Notes under the pieces: generated by a model
What the model saw: only the letters and a program-made list of their open reading frames with translations
Told to the model about the DNA's origin: nothing
Databases searched by the model: none
Position numbers and translations under genes: made by a program
Source of the DNA: Nymphaea colorata
Taxonomy: Eukaryota > Streptophyta > Magnoliopsida > Nymphaeales > Nymphaeaceae
Reading direction: 5' to 3'
DNA length: 64,000 nucleotides
Assembly: GCF_008831285.2 (NCBI RefSeq)
Contig: NC_045138.2
Span: forward strand, 39,733,115 to 39,797,114
In this document: positions 14,025-27,239 of the stretch, piece by piece
Layout of the letters: the number at the start of each line of letters is the position of its first letter
Numbering within the stretch: position 1 is the stretch's first letter

Positions 14025-17000
14025 GATTCTAAAGAGGAAAGCAAAGCTGCACATGCACCGGAGTCATGTCGACTGGGTCAGTAGCAACCTTTCTAAAGAG
14101 TGTCTTACATAGTTCAAGATAGGCGCTGAAGGTATGGATTGTGTTGCATGTTCTTTTGAAGATATCATAGTTATATATCTATGTCACATAGGTACGGGTA
14201 CGGGTGCGGGTACGGACCATTTTCAAAAATTTTGGGTACGGGGGTACGGCCGTACGCACGCAGATATATATATCAAAAAATTTCAAACAGAATAACATAA
14301 CCAATAGAAACAACCAAACATAAAGAATGAGCATATATGCTGCCAATTGCCATACTTTGAAGATTATGCCTTCAAGAGCATACAAGAAAAAGAAAGCAGA
14401 AACAACAAAAATCAAGAAGTATCGTCTCTGCGCACAAGAAACCACTGAAGCGATAATCACCATTGGAGCAAGCGTACACAGCGAAGCACCTCATATACTC
14501 TAATGAACAAAAATTTTGCTAACAGATCGAAAAAAACCGTTTCTCGTGCCAACAGTTTCTGATATATTCACTGTTAAAAGTTAAAACCTTTTCAACATCA
14601 AAATAAGAAATGATATATCACAACAATATGAGAAATGCATCAATACTAGAGATGATATATCACATCAAAATAAGAAAGGATATGTCTGCAATTTATAAAT
14701 CAATGAATCATTAAAACAAGAACATGGGTCAAAGCAGAAAACCCATCACACGGAAAACAGACAAAGAGAGAGATTTGAAACCCTCTCGGGTAGAGAAGGG
14801 GCGAGTAGAAAACCCATCGCATAGGCTTTCAGGCGATGGGTTTTCTACCGGCTGTCGCTGGCGGCGAAGGCAGGGGTGGAGCCGATGAAAATGAAAAGAA
14901 AAATGAAAAAAGCAACGTGACAGTCACCTCCTGCCGTCGCCGCTGTCGTCGCCGCCCCTGCCGTCGCCTGTTGCCGCTGCGTTTTGCCGCTGCCTTCGTC
15001 GCCGGACTCGTGAGAGACGAGAGGTAAGACAAACGAGAAAGGGTTTCGTAACATTCGTTTTAAGTTTTTTTTTTTAACATTAAAATGTTTTTAAAAGTTT
15101 AAATGAAATAAACGTTAAAAAAAAACAGACAAAATTGAACTCAGTCAAATTTGACCGTGTCCAATTTTGGACGGATACAGTCTCTGGTGCGTTGATCGTA
15201 CCCGGTACGGTCAACGCCGCACCGTACCCATACCCAGGCCCGTACCCGTACCAGTACCCGTGTCGTACCGGTATCGGCCGGGTACGCCTCCCCCACGTTA
15301 CTTAGTATATATGGTACTAAGTTACAAACATGACCATTTTTAGAAAAATCTAAGGAAGTCCTTGCAATAAGGCTCCATGCTCTTCTTTGTGTCATGATGG
15401 GCCTGTTATCATCAAAGCAATCACAATGCCCTTCCCTACCTATAGTTGCTAGTAACTGATATAGGATTATAGATTTATAGGTGTTGAAATGGTGCAAAAA
15501 AATGTACTACTGGCATAGAAGGTTTAAAAAATTTTGGGTAGTTGAAGATGAAGACTAATTTAGTTTCAGAAACATTTGCATCCACTGCTACCACTGCTAC
15601 CATAATTTCTTAAAAGTCACATAGAAAAACTCAGTTTAAGTAATGTCTTTGTATTATTGGTGTCTTTATGGTATTGATGGTTTCACACATATGAAAAAGC
15701 CATGCAGTTGAGATTCACTTAAATTGTAGTTGGGAAGAGCTTCTAGTACAGATGCAATGAGTTTCCAAATAATTAGGACAAATTTCTTGATCGTTTAATC
15801 CTTCTACTTATAGTTCCCAGTGAGCTTTTATGCCAGTGTTTAGTATGTTTCTTGTGACAAGATATGTACGGTATCTGGGTATGTGAGTACAAAAGCATTT
15901 TTAAGCTTATCTAGGTAACAAGATTGATTTTATTTACTTATTTTAGTAATGGAGGACACTTGTTTTCTTGGACCACTAGAACACGTTTCTGTTTATCACT
16001 TTCTCTCTAACATCCCCAGATTACCACTTTTCTTTTCTACCTCACTGCAAGGTTGGCCTCACCTTTGCAATAGCATAGGAACATGCTTGTGCATCTTAGG
16101 CCCAAAGGTCATGGTAAGGAAACCCCAGACAAGCATATTTTCCCCTGGCTGATGAACAGGCAGTGGTGTCCAAATGGCAACATTTTCATTCTCTGGGTAC
16201 GGTTATCGCCCACACTGGTTACATGCATGAATTTCTAAGAAAACTTAGATTGATGGTTTATTCCTGCAGGCATGTCATGTGAATGTATATGTGCACTCAA
16301 TTATTTTGGATAATGACTCATGATTTTGGTGAAATCTACGTACATGCAAGTGGAGGCACTCTGTGCATTCTAAAGCATTGTTCTTGCTGGTTTTTGTTGT
16401 TATTCTTGTTTCTTGCATACTGATATGTAGCCTCTTGTTTTGACAGGTTGAGCATATGCTTAATGATAGGTTACTGCAATTTGTAAATATCAATTTGCAG
16501 GATGTCAAGGTAATTCAGCCAAAGAATTTCATCACTGTGTTCCTAATTTCCTTTCCTATAATTAATGCAAACAATATATGTTGGTACCATTGTTAACAAA
16601 GAGAAATAGTATTGTTGCTCTCCTGAGTTTCTCTGGTTGTGAATGATGCTGTGTGGCCACTGACAGTTTAAACAGTATGAACTTACTGAGTTGTGATTAA
16701 AATATGTCAAAGCACCTAGATGGAAAAAGAAAATTATTTTATTGTGCATGTCTTCTCCATATGCATGAATGCATGCAAGTGCGCCTTATTTCAGCAGTTT
16801 GCTTAGTTGCTAGGAAGGCTTGTGGAGAAATCCATCACCCATAACTTCATTGAGCCAAAAGGCATCAACTCTTTCATGCAGGTCTTAGGAATGTATCATG
16901 ATCCAGGAATTCTAGCACATGTACAATGAAAAAATGTCTATGTACAAAACTTTCATAGACATTGTTTAATTGGGCAAAATGTTTATGAGAAGGAATTCTA

Positions 17001-20000
17001 GCACATGTACAATTTGTTTTCCCTTTTTATATAGTGCCAACCAAGCATATTAGTGGCTTACCATTGTTTGACAACTTGATTTGTATAATTGTGTGATATA
17101 CAGGTCCAGTAGAGGCAGTTTTTCTGTGCTTGTTGGCAGTTACCTGTTGTGGTAGAAAGCGATATGTCTGGTTGCATTCTTTTGAACTCAATAATTGTGC
17201 CCATTCCTCGTTTAAACTAACAAACAAACTACCTTGATCTTTGAACGTATTTCTTCCCTGTATTCTATCATAAAGAGTCCTTAATTTTGTAAGTATTCTA
17301 CCTGAGACCATTTTATTTCTTGTCTTCTTTGTGTAGACATCCTTGAACTATGTGGCAGATTTTTTTCTGTTTCATTTTTCGTGGGATATTCTCATGCAAA
17401 GTTTTGGGTGTCTCTTGAAGTACTAGAAGTAAGTTCATTGTTTCTCAAATATTAAAGGTGAAAATGAACCTAGCAACAAAAGTCTTCTTGAACAACATTC
17501 TCTTGCTTTTGTTTTTTCAAAAGTCTTCCTTACATCCCTTACAATTTCCTTATATAATGGTGGACCCACACCCTCACCCTAGACTTGCGCTCATGTTCCA
17601 AAGATGAAGTGGTAAATGTGATTTTTTTGGGTTGTTAACATGTCATACATATATTTCTTTCATTACAGGAAGCACGAAAGCGCTTTGATAAGGCAAGCCT
17701 CATTTATGACCAGGTGCAGTCTGAAGATTCTCTTTGATTTTACCTTTGCTGTCTATGTCTAACCAGATGTATAGTGTGAGGTGCCTGTCAAAATGCAATC
17801 CCTTAAGCTAATACAATGGCATGAGTACAGAGCACTGTGCTCAAATGAGCTACAAGGAAGCAATTATGCTCAAACACAAAAAGTTTACGATCTGGAGGGT
17901 TCTAAGGCACAAAACAAACATGAAAATGTTACTTCTATCAAATTTCAAGATGTTACTAAGAGCATGATGTAGTAAGGTGTTCAGGACCCTACATGCATTA
18001 TGTAGAAAAGAAAAATATGAAACATCTATTCTGCCAGTCCAGACTCCAGATTGCTAGAACTGTAGACGTTGGGATCAGTTGAACAGCAGGTTTGGTGATA
18101 AGACTTATGAGCAAACTACCCTTTACAAGGAAAAGTACAAAAAAATTAATGAAATACAAAAAAGAAAAAAGTAAGAAAACCAAAAATTGAAATGTACACA
18201 TATATATATATATAAAGTTTTCAAGTATGAGCACTTGCATTCACTAACCTCAACCATGTAACTAATATTTTTTTATGACAGAAATGAACATGTCTTAGAT
18301 GGTTTTCAAAAAGTCAACTAACAATTTAACTTTATTAGTTGATAGTTTCCTTTTGAGTTATGATGAAGACTTACAAGTTACAGCCGTAGATCTAGCATAA
18401 TCCAATGGTTGAGATTGGTGCACAACTAGTACTCACAGTGCCATCTTGGTCATCCGTCCTTTAACAGTGCAGTTGTTTGTATCTCCTTGGGTAGTCTGGT
18501 GATATGTTCTTTTGGTTGTCATTTTCGTCTTCTAATGTTGTTTCTCCTGTTTGTATTGGTGATGCTTTCAATTCCTTTATTCCATTTTTTGGATTGACCA
18601 ACAGAAAATGAAGTTTGAATTCCATTCATGTGTTGGGTTTTCTCAAAAGAGAATTTTGGTTTGCCTTGATCTCCCATTTTTCTCAAGCATTTTTCCTTTT
18701 TTCCTTAATATTCTTCTTGCTTATGTTACTCAGGAAACTGTGTCTGAAATAAAGCTCATCAGGGGCTTGAGCAGGTGCTTCTAGCTTGCTGTGAAGCCCC
18801 TTTCCTCCATTTGTTCATATTCATGACCCATTTGACCTCATGGAATTATCTAATTGAAAACCAAGCAGATATGACTAAAAAAAAATTGAAACTCTGGAAT
18901 GTGTATAACCAGGGAAACCATCTTCATAATGGTAATGTTTCTGTCTTGCTGAATGCAGCTTAAGTCCGTTTGCCTTTGATAGGAGGCAGGAAAATTCAGG
19001 AAAAAGGGGGTGAACTGAGTTGCATGAACAATCTGCTTTCACATGGTGTTTGTCTTCTGTTAATGCACTCTGCTACAGATGCTAATTTATTCAAATAAAG
19101 GCCCAGAATTATCCTTCTTTATCACAGTTGCTACTTTCTGGGCCTATTCTTTGTCCTTAAGATTGGTGAGATTCTACAACCTAGTGGGCATATACAAGCG
19201 TTTTCAGAAGCTGAAAATGGAAGTTATTGTTTAATCCCCATTTGTCCTAAATTCGAAAAACAAAGACTTTACAAAGACTTTATTTTTCTATTGGAAATTC
19301 CACAATTTGCTGAAATTTACTGAAGTTGCTCGTTTCCACCTGGAAGTAATCTTTGTCCTAAGGAGATCATGGTTTAATATTATTATTATTTTGAAAGTAT
19401 GTGATGTGGTCATGAGCGATAAGTCCCATAAGTAGCAATAGTGTCCAATAATTATCCACTGTGGGTGGGACCGTTAGGATGATTATACGCAATGGGCACG
19501 TATATGTTTTCTTATGTAAATGAAGTTTCTGAGTTTATTTGGGGGTGCTATGGAATTAGACGTGTTTTCTGTACTTCAATGTGATGATGAAGGATGTAGT
19601 TGTCTGCTAATTTTTCAGTATTTATGTTACATACTTATAGTGTCAGTTGGTAAAGAGTCTAGGTTGTCAGATGATAGATTTTTGCAGCTATTCAGGTTGA
19701 TAGTATAAATTATAAAAAACAATTCATCTGTTGACTTTGTCATTTATACTTTGGGTTCATTAATCCTAAATTCCAATTTTTTGCTACAGACACGAGAAAA
19801 GTTTTTGTCACTTAGGAAAAGCACCAAGATGGATATTGTTGCTGTTACAGAGGAGGTATTGATTCTATGTTAACCTTCAAATTTCTAGCAACTTATGCCT
19901 GTCTTAGTATAAGTTCTGATTTGGGTGTAGATGTATTCCAGGAACTTCACAGTGCAAGAGCTTCTTTTGAACAGGCCCGCTTCAATCTGGTATATATGAT

Positions 20001-23000
20001 TTGTACAGTATTTTGTTTATCAGACACCGACATTCAGGCAGCACATATACACACATGCACCAGTCACAAGTTATTACTATTAAACAGCGACTGGGAAGAA
20101 CAAGTGTTGAAGTTACTGCTTAGTGTGTCTCCTTCTTGAGTTTAACATGCCTTCTTTACAGGTCACTGTGTTATCAAATGTGGAATCAAAGAAAAGGTTT
20201 GAGTTCTTGGAGGCTGTTAGTTTAACAATGGAAGCTCATCTTCGCTATTTTAAGCAAGTGTGTCAGTCAACCTATTTTTATGAACATATGGTAGCTTAAG
20301 TGAAGCATTGAGTTCCTCATTATTTATATTTGTTTGCAGGGTTACGAGTTGCTGCACCAAATGGAGCCTTATATCCATCAGGTTGGCACTTTTTGATCTT
20401 GCAGTTATCTCTGGACATTCTCATAGACTGAAGCATCTCAGAAACATTTGCTGAACTGTATTTTTTGTGCCAAATTTTTATGGAGAAGAACTTTTCTGGC
20501 CTTTGGCTAAGATCAAATGTCAAAGCCTTGGAAAAATTTCATGTGAGGAATGGTAATTGTTTTGATGAATGTTGTTTTATCAAATTGCAGTTTAGACTAC
20601 TTAATTTAAGTGGCTCCAAGTATCTTGTCAATGACATCATCTATACAACATAACATTTACCAATCGCCCTGTCCTGAACTTTGATTCTTAGGACTGTTAG
20701 AGATTTGAGCATCCTAAAATAGCATAGTGAATTGAAAGGAGAAGTCATAGTCATTTTGGTATGGAAGCCAAAGTTAACAAACTGTCAGCAATTTGAATGC
20801 CCTGGGCAACCAAGGTTTAGCTGAATCATTTGAAGGATGAGAGTAAGAAAGTTTTATGAGGTGGAACCTGGAAGACAGTGGTACAACCAATCATCTACAA
20901 CATGAAAATGACACGTATCTAAGTAGATATTTACACTTGGCAAATAAAAATACACAACTATTTCTGTAATTTGTCTGAGACTGATGTGAAAGGTATTTTG
21001 TAAAATGTCTTTATGTATGCATTTTCCTGACTGTACTTTTTTCACTTGTCACTAAGTGTTCAGCTGTTTCTTTATTTAAAACATCTGTAGGTGTTGACTT
21101 ATGGACAGCAGTCAAGAGAAAAATCCAACTATGACCAGGCTGCTCTTGCTGAGAGAATGCAGGAATACAGAAGACAAATAGATCGTGAAAGTAGGTGGCC
21201 TTCTAGTGGCTCTCATGGTTCACCTACAAGGGATGGAATACAGACCATTGGCAGGAGTTCACATAAGATGATAGAGGCAGTTATGCAATCAGCCATAAAG
21301 GGAAAGGTGGCTTCTGAAGTTGAATTTATTTGGCATGAACATTTTTCCATTTTCCTAATTGATAGCTGTTGTGCATTCTGTGTTCAGGAAATTTTTTCAC
21401 TTGTCATTCTTCTATATGTTTCCTTCTAATGAATTCTGAAAATTTTGTTTTTGTTCCATTATGATTGTATTTTGTGACTCAGGTTCAAACTATCCGGCAA
21501 GGATATCTTTCAAAACGTTCATCAAACCTGAGGGGTGATTGGAAGAGAAGATTCTTTGTTCTTGATAGCCGAGGAATGTTATATTATTATCGCACACAAT
21601 CTGGAAGGCCATCTGTGAGTTGTTTACCATAAAATATGATAGAAGATTTCAGGCATTTGGTTCTTACTTTTGTTTACTCAAGTTTTTCTTTTTTTTCCCC
21701 AACACTCCATTATTTGTTTAGGGAGGTGGAAGCCAAAATTCTTATAGTTCCTCTGAACATGGTTCTGGGTTGCTGGGCAGATGGCTTTCTTCCCATTACC
21801 ATGGTGGTGTGCATGATGAGAAGTCTGTTCCACATCATACAGTTAATCTGCTCACGTCCACAATTAAGGTTGATGCAGAACAATCAGATCTTCGCTTTTG
21901 CTTTAGGATTATTTCTCCATCAAAGAACTACACATTGCAGGTAATAGTTTGTATCATTATGATCGATTGATTTGTGGTGCTGATCAGTGTGTTATTGATC
22001 TTTTTAGCAATCTTCAAGCATTGGACTTCTGCATCAAGATTCTGAAATTTGACCATTTCTGTCTTTGATATTTCCATTTTTTTTCTGCAGGCAGAGAGCG
22101 CACTGGATCAAATGGATTGGATTGAAAAGATAACTGGAGTAATTGCATCATTGCTTAGTTTCCAATCGCCTGAGTTGGTAGGTTGTCCACAAAATTTTTG
22201 TGCAAATAACTCTTTTTCAACTTCAAACTATACATGTGTCAATTCCTCTTCTTTCTTCCTTCTTTGATTTATTAGCTTTCCAGGGACTGCCTTCTAGCCC
22301 AATGGGAAGTGGTCATCATCATACTGCTAGTGAAAGCAGTTCTTTAGAAATCCCTTCTGATGCTGATGATGCAGCTTTGGGGGAATGTACTTCAGACAAG
22401 AACTTGATTACAGGAAATCATGAACATTCTACTAGAAGCATACAGCAGCACAGGTCCAGCATGAAACGCGAGAAGCCCATTGAAGTGCTGAGGAGAGTTG
22501 ATGGCAATGACAAATGTGCAGATTGTGGGGCTCCTGAGCCAGATTGGGCCTCTTTGAACCTTGGCATTCTTCTTTGCATTGAATGCTCTGGTGTCCACCG
22601 TAATCTTGGTGTACATATATCAAAGGTACATTCATAGTTATGTTCAGGAGTAGTTACTCAACCTATTGTTTCCCCTCATAAACAAGTAATTGGCAAATGA
22701 AAATTTGTTTTGAGTATTATACTGCGATGGGCTGATGGTTAAGTTTCCCGGACCTCTTTATCCCAGGTTCTCACATTTATGCTGCATCAGTTAATGTTTC
22801 GAGAGGAAAGCATGAGAAAAAGCATCAACATCCTCTTCCATCATTTGCATGCATATGTGCACTTGTGCTTACTTTCTGCAAAAATATGTATTTTACTAGT
22901 GGATCAATTTCAAGTCTTTCTAGTAGGAGCACTTATTTATGTGTGCATACAAGTAATTGAGCCATTTACTGGAATATAGTCGTGCACATGCCATGATTAA

Positions 23001-23958
23001 AAACCATCCCAGCTGATTGCTTCAGCTTGCAAAAACATGAGGAAGCAAAAAAGCAAACATGGATAATGTCCTTTCAGAGGCTTGGTTCATTACAATGTTT
23101 ATTTCCTTCAAAGAAACATGAGGAAGCAAAAAAGCAAACATGGATAATGTCCTTTCAGAGGCTTGGTTCATTACAATGTTTATTTCCTTCAAAGGTAATC
23201 TTGGTTGTGGCAGGCACACTGGCTGGCTGGAGGCTCGTATGAAGCAAATAGGTGTAAGAAAATTTCCTGCAAATAGGAAACTTGATTAGGAAATTGGGGT
23301 TATATCCAATTCCTTGCATGAAGGAAAGAACAGGGTCATTCCGAAACATGTTTTTTTAACTTAACAATCATTACTTACCAATCCCCCCATCATCAATATA
23401 TGAATGTTAGTTTCTGTGCGACGGACAGTGCCCTTAATGCTATCTCAAGATGTTGTATAAGGGAGAGAGTGAGATACTTTACAGTTTGTCTCCTAAGTCA
23501 CCTGGACGCTGCAATTTAACTGCCACACCCATGTCGACACGACTCGGGTGCGGCTCGGATTCGCACTCGACTCGGGTCAACAAGAGTTGGGTGCGGCTGA
23601 CCGTGCCCGATCATTTTTGTCCATTTTGGACGCACCCCCGACTCGCATCAAATGCAAGTCGGGTGCGGTCAAACCTCGTCAAGCCTATTTTTGCCCTTTT
23701 TTGATATTTTTTTATTTTAAAAAATTTTAACGTTAAAAGGAGGGTTTAACATTTTTTTTTCCATTTTTGTGTTCTGTTGTTTTTTGTTTACTTGTTTAAC
23801 GTTTGTACTTTGTAAGCATGTTAATGCTTAATATGTTACATTCATATACACAGTACATTATAACTTATAAGTATGTAATATATAATATTCATATATAATT
23901 TATAAAGTGTGTAGTGTAGAGTGTATAGACTATAGTGTATACTCTAAATTTCTTAATT

Positions 23959-23993
<35 letters not shown>

Positions 23994-26216
23994 TAACAAT
24001 AACAAATAAATATTCTTGCCGCACCGCCGCATTTTTTGGGATGTGCCGCACCGGCACCCCACACCTAGGTGACATAGTTTGTCTCTTTTAGCTTGGGAAA
24101 TTTTATGAAAAATTCAGAAAAGACATGGCCAACGTTTTGTACTTTATATGTCAATGTGTTTCTGTGACTGTGCGGTATAGTTGTGTTGGTCATCTCCTGT
24201 TGGAATAGGCCATCTTCTCAATCTTGGCTGGGAATTGCTGTGTGAATAGCTGTGTAGTCATCTTCTGCTATATATTTCTTATAGATGCTTTGGCTGTTAT
24301 TGATGTTCCATACACATTTTCAGGTTAGGTCTCTGACACTTGATGTCAGGGTATGGGAGTCCTCCGTAATCAATTTATTCCAGTCACTTGGTAATACATA
24401 TGCTAACTCAATTTGGGAGAAGCAGTTGTATTTCACAAATAAATTGAGTTCAGATGATGCTGACACGAGGTATAATGATAATTTGAAAGTCATTTCTCTT
24501 TTTTCTGTATCACGTGTCCTAATGTCAACTTGTGGAAACTTATTTTTTCCTTGTCTTTCAGCTCTAGTGAATCTGAGGAGAACCACCACCCAATCCTGAT
24601 GAGCAAACCTGCTCCTGGCGATCCAATTTCATTTAAGGAAAAGTACATTCAATCGAAGGTAACTGCAGCCAGATTTCTCAGTTTATTGAATAAATTGCAC
24701 AAGTTGGCTTACTTTCTCTTTGTTAATTGTGGTAACATCCAAGGCTGCACGAGTATATGCATGGCATATTCACTGGGGAGAATGGTTGTGAAGAGAAAAA
24801 AGAAAAAAAAGTGGGAAGAGAGAAAAGGTGACTCAGAGAGGAAAGAGGGGTGAAAAGGCCAGTCCTAAAATAGGACTGCTTGAACCTATATATGTATATA
24901 ATATTTTTATATTTATATATATATACACCCTTGCAGCACCTGCACCTGAAAAGTTGTATTTTTTCCCTTTAACTAATGAAATTAGTCTCCTTAATTGTAA
25001 CATTTTAATTTCTTTGTCATTATAGTTCCTAACTGACCCTTATCATCTGTTTAGCTCACAGAGTGCCTGAGATGGATATTGGACTAACTAAGAGTCTGGG
25101 AAGCCTAAATGTACTGTAAAATTGTAAACTCCTTATGCAATTGAAACATGTTGGTTGATACTTGATACAAAGAATGTCATCCTAGATGTGCTTTAATCAT
25201 GGAACTTGAACCACTGTATGCTTGGTATAGAAAGTAGGATTTTTTTCTGGAAAGGTGTACATTGACACTTTGACAGTATGAAAAAACTGAGATTTTAAGA
25301 TTGCTCTTCTCTAAAAATGAATATGTGATTTTATTTCGTTCTTAATTACATTAAACACAAGTAATCTTTCTTGCCAGAAAGTATATTTCATGATTCTTGT
25401 TAAGACTGAGAGTAAAAATTATTTCAGTACGCAGAAAAGCTTTTTGTTCAAAGTCCGAACTCAAGTCAGAACCTTGTATCTGTAGCTCAACAGATGTGGG
25501 ACAGTGTTCGTGCCAACAACAAGCAAGCTGTGTATCGCCTCATCGTGGATTCAAATGCTAATGTAAATGTTGTATATGGGAAGGGATCAATTAGTCCAGT
25601 CCTGACTCTAGCAAATGTTATGCTTTTGCATGACCAACATAATTTACCGCATGATTGTGAAACTCCACACATAGAATTGGATGCTGCTAATAAGTCACTG
25701 GCAGTAGAGTCCTTGTCAAGACAGACAACCTGGGGAACCTCTTGCTCTCACTCTGAGTGGGCACCGTCCATAAGCAATCTGAGCTCGATGGGTACAAATG
25801 AGAACAGTGGTGAGCTGGATGAAGATCTTGAAGGCTGCTCCCTCCTCCACTTGGCATGCCATACTGCAGATATTGGCATGATAGAGCTTCTCCTGCAATA
25901 TGGTGCTAAAATAAATGCTTCTGATGCTAAATGCCGAACACCTCTTCACCATAGCATTTTTGAAGGCCATAATGCAACTGCAAAGTTGCTTGTTTCTAGG
26001 TATTATATCAGTTTTTTCCCTTTTCTCATTTTTATTCACATTCATTGATCCTTTCTACCCAATGAATCTTAGTTTTGTGACACTTGATAATGCTACAGAG
26101 GTGCCGATACTTTGGCTGTTGATGGAGATGGAAAGACCCCTCTTCAGTTAGGTATGGATGCAGGAACCATCAACGATGAAGAGCTTTTCATTCTTTTATC
26201 TGATATGAACAGATGA
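10759..26216 (+). CDS. AGD1: ACAP-type ARF GTPase-activating protein (BAR-PH-ArfGAP-ankyrin), AGD1/AGD3-like
   Basis: It stimulates GTP hydrolysis on ARF GTPases and acts in vesicle traffic; plant class members work at endomembranes and the plasma membrane. I read 19 coding exons, all GT-AG: 10759-10806, 11738-11814, 12287-12387, 12974-13044, 16447-16509, 17669-17713, 19790-19855, 19942-19989, 20162-20257, 20340-20381, 21091-21306, 21483-21614, 21722-21940, 22091-22177, 22284-22625, 24324-24469, 24562-24658, 25428-25999, 26099-26216. They sum to 2,586 nt, an uninterrupted 861-residue protein. Residues 1-about 230 form the BAR domain, about 292-430 the PH domain ([21 protein letters not shown]), 515-538 the ArfGAP zinc finger (CX2CX16CX2C), with the arginine finger at R543 in GVHRNLG, and about 765-855 ankyrin repeats ([22 protein letters not shown]). 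The start [16 protein letters not shown] matches the conserved family N-terminus. Length fits the family (about 780-830 aa in Arabidopsis). AGD1 versus AGD3 is decided mainly by the neighbouring PPR gene. Confidence 0.93.
12470..12530. repeat. Compound (TC)n(TA)n microsatellite in AGD intron 3
   Basis: About 13 TC units are followed by about 18 TA units, shortly after the donor of exon 3. The same CT-then-TA arrangement occurs at 953-998. Confidence 0.9.
13258..14112. mobile_element. hAT-like non-autonomous element, copy A (degenerate)
   Basis: The left end CTATGTCACATAG-ATGTGGGTGTGG matches the terminal sequence of the better-preserved copies B to E. The right end is CTTACATAG. The flanking 8-mers TTGAAGAC and TTCAAGAT agree at 6 of 8 positions, as expected for an old target-site duplication. 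Inside lie a (TAAA)n tract (13,299-13,340), a (TA)n tract (about 13,991-14,022) and no credible gene. It sits in AGD intron 4. Boundaries are less secure than for copy C. Confidence 0.5.
13299..13340. repeat. (TAAA)n tetranucleotide microsatellite
   Basis: About ten TAAA units in AGD intron 4, close to the left end of element copy A. Confidence 0.9.
14179..15305. mobile_element. hAT-like non-autonomous element, copy B, with captured GC-rich segment
   Basis: The left end CTATGTCACATAGG is followed by tandem ACGGGT/GCGGGT words. The right end carries the complementary ACCCGTACC words and terminates GTTACTTAG. Both sides are flanked by TATATAT, a weak 7-bp duplication because it is low complexity. 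Subterminal text GTCCAATTTTGGAC is shared in similar form with copy C. The interior holds a GC-rich block (14,830-15,030) with a perfect 16-bp hairpin just before it, perhaps captured host DNA. It lies in AGD intron 4. Confidence 0.65.
14805..14848. repeat. Perfect 16-bp inverted repeat (hairpin) inside copy B
   Basis: Arms GTAGAAAACCCATCGC (14,805-14,820) and GCGATGGGTTTTCTAC (14,833-14,848) are exact complements separated by 12 nt. Confidence 0.9.
23033..23194. repeat. Perfect 81-bp tandem duplication in AGD intron 15
   Basis: Two identical 81-bp copies (23,033-23,113 and 23,114-23,194) lie directly head to tail, beginning AAACATGAGGAAGC and ending TTTCCTTCAAAG. The second copy is followed by GGTAATC, so CAAAG|GTAATC looks like a splice donor. 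The unit is a multiple of three and is open on the plus strand ([14 protein letters not shown] and onward), but it is not part of the conserved ArfGAP reading frame. Confidence 0.95.
23493..24077. mobile_element. hAT-like non-autonomous element, copy C (best boundaries)
   Basis: Ends are CTAAGTCACCTGG at the left and CCTAGGTGACATAG at the right, an inverted pair. The 8-bp direct repeat TTTGTCTC flanks both sides exactly (23,485-23,492 and 24,078-24,085), the target-site length typical of hAT transposons. Subterminal regions reiterate CGGGTGCGG or its complement. The interior is AT-rich with a TG/TA tract and a short TAACGTTAAAAGG segment resembling copy B. No transposase is encoded. It lies in AGD intron 15. 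Confidence 0.8.
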
Positions 26217-27239
26217 CTTGAGGGCGCCGAATAGTGCAGATTTATTCTGTAAGATTAAGGGTCTGTGCCAGTTCATTCCAGGATGAGGTGAGCGTCTCGA
26301 TCATTACTTTACTAGCAGTTGCCCTTGGTTTACTTATCTGGAAAAAACAGGAGTTGTTTTTAATACGTCAATTATATATGTCCAACTAAGGTGGTCCTCA
26401 TAGATTTATCCACTACGGAAGCCTTGAGCCTATTTTCATGGGTACAGTCGTGAAGTTTGTGATCGGGCCCTACCACCACCCGTTCAGTTACTATGGTTTG
26501 CGTTTTCAGTCTGTATACTTTCTCTTCGCCTGTAGCCTTGTCCTGTTGTCGGTTCTCCCACCTGTATTTTCTTCACAGATGGATCATTATTGTTCATATT
26601 TTTTTATTGTAAACTCGACTTGTGTTGAAATCCTCGATGGAAGAGTACTGGCGGTCTTTACTATATCCTTCTCTTAATGTATAAAGTAAAAAAGCTTTCT
26701 GTCAAAAAATATAGGTTGGGAGCCCATCTGCCAACATATTTCATTGGAAAGGTTCAGATTTTGGGCAAACTAGTAAATTTCAAAATAGTGAAGAGCAGTT
26801 GAGGATTAACCAACCACTATAAAGGTTTTTCTCTATAAGCGCCTCCAATTAGTTATGTTTGATTAGAAAAAGTGTCAAGATTTTGTATCCAGATTGAGCC
26901 GACTTTGAAGTTTGAACTTTTGCCACCACTGATACATAAATAGTCTGAAATGACAGAGCATCAATATGAATCAAGACCTACATGGATTGTTGTACCTACC
27001 TTGCTTACGGTTGCACAGGTTTCACACCTTGCTAACTTTACTTGACATGTAGACCCCATGCCTATAAAGGCTGAAGCTTAAACAAACTCTTTATCTAAGG
27101 AAAGGAGGTCTAGGATTGGACATGTGGTCTCTCCTCAGTCTAAACAAAAGGACTATTTTTGTGAAGCAAGAGATAAGTACCCAAACGTTTTACATCAGGG
27201 CATAATGGAAGCAGAGCATGATAGATGCACATCCTTAGT
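26217..27239. other. AGD 3' untranslated region and intergenic DNA
   Basis: The first about 470 bases after the AGD stop are likely 3' UTR; an AATGTATAAAG stretch near 26,675 could serve polyadenylation. Beyond about 26,700 I see no gene, only AT-rich sequence leading into the copia remnant. Confidence 0.5.

Noticed and set aside
14829-15054. Overlapping GC-rich open frames on both strands
   Set aside because: They are open because of CGC/CCG-rich simple sequence inside element B; neither frame resembles a protein.
22720-22800. tRNA-like text (GGGCTGATGGTTAAG ... CCCAGGTTCTCAC) in an AGD intron
   Set aside because: A- and B-box matches are weak and arms do not fold; possibly an old SINE head, but not supportable.
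23033-23194. CRISPR-like direct repeat
   Set aside because: The 81-bp copies are adjacent with no spacers, and this is a plant intron.
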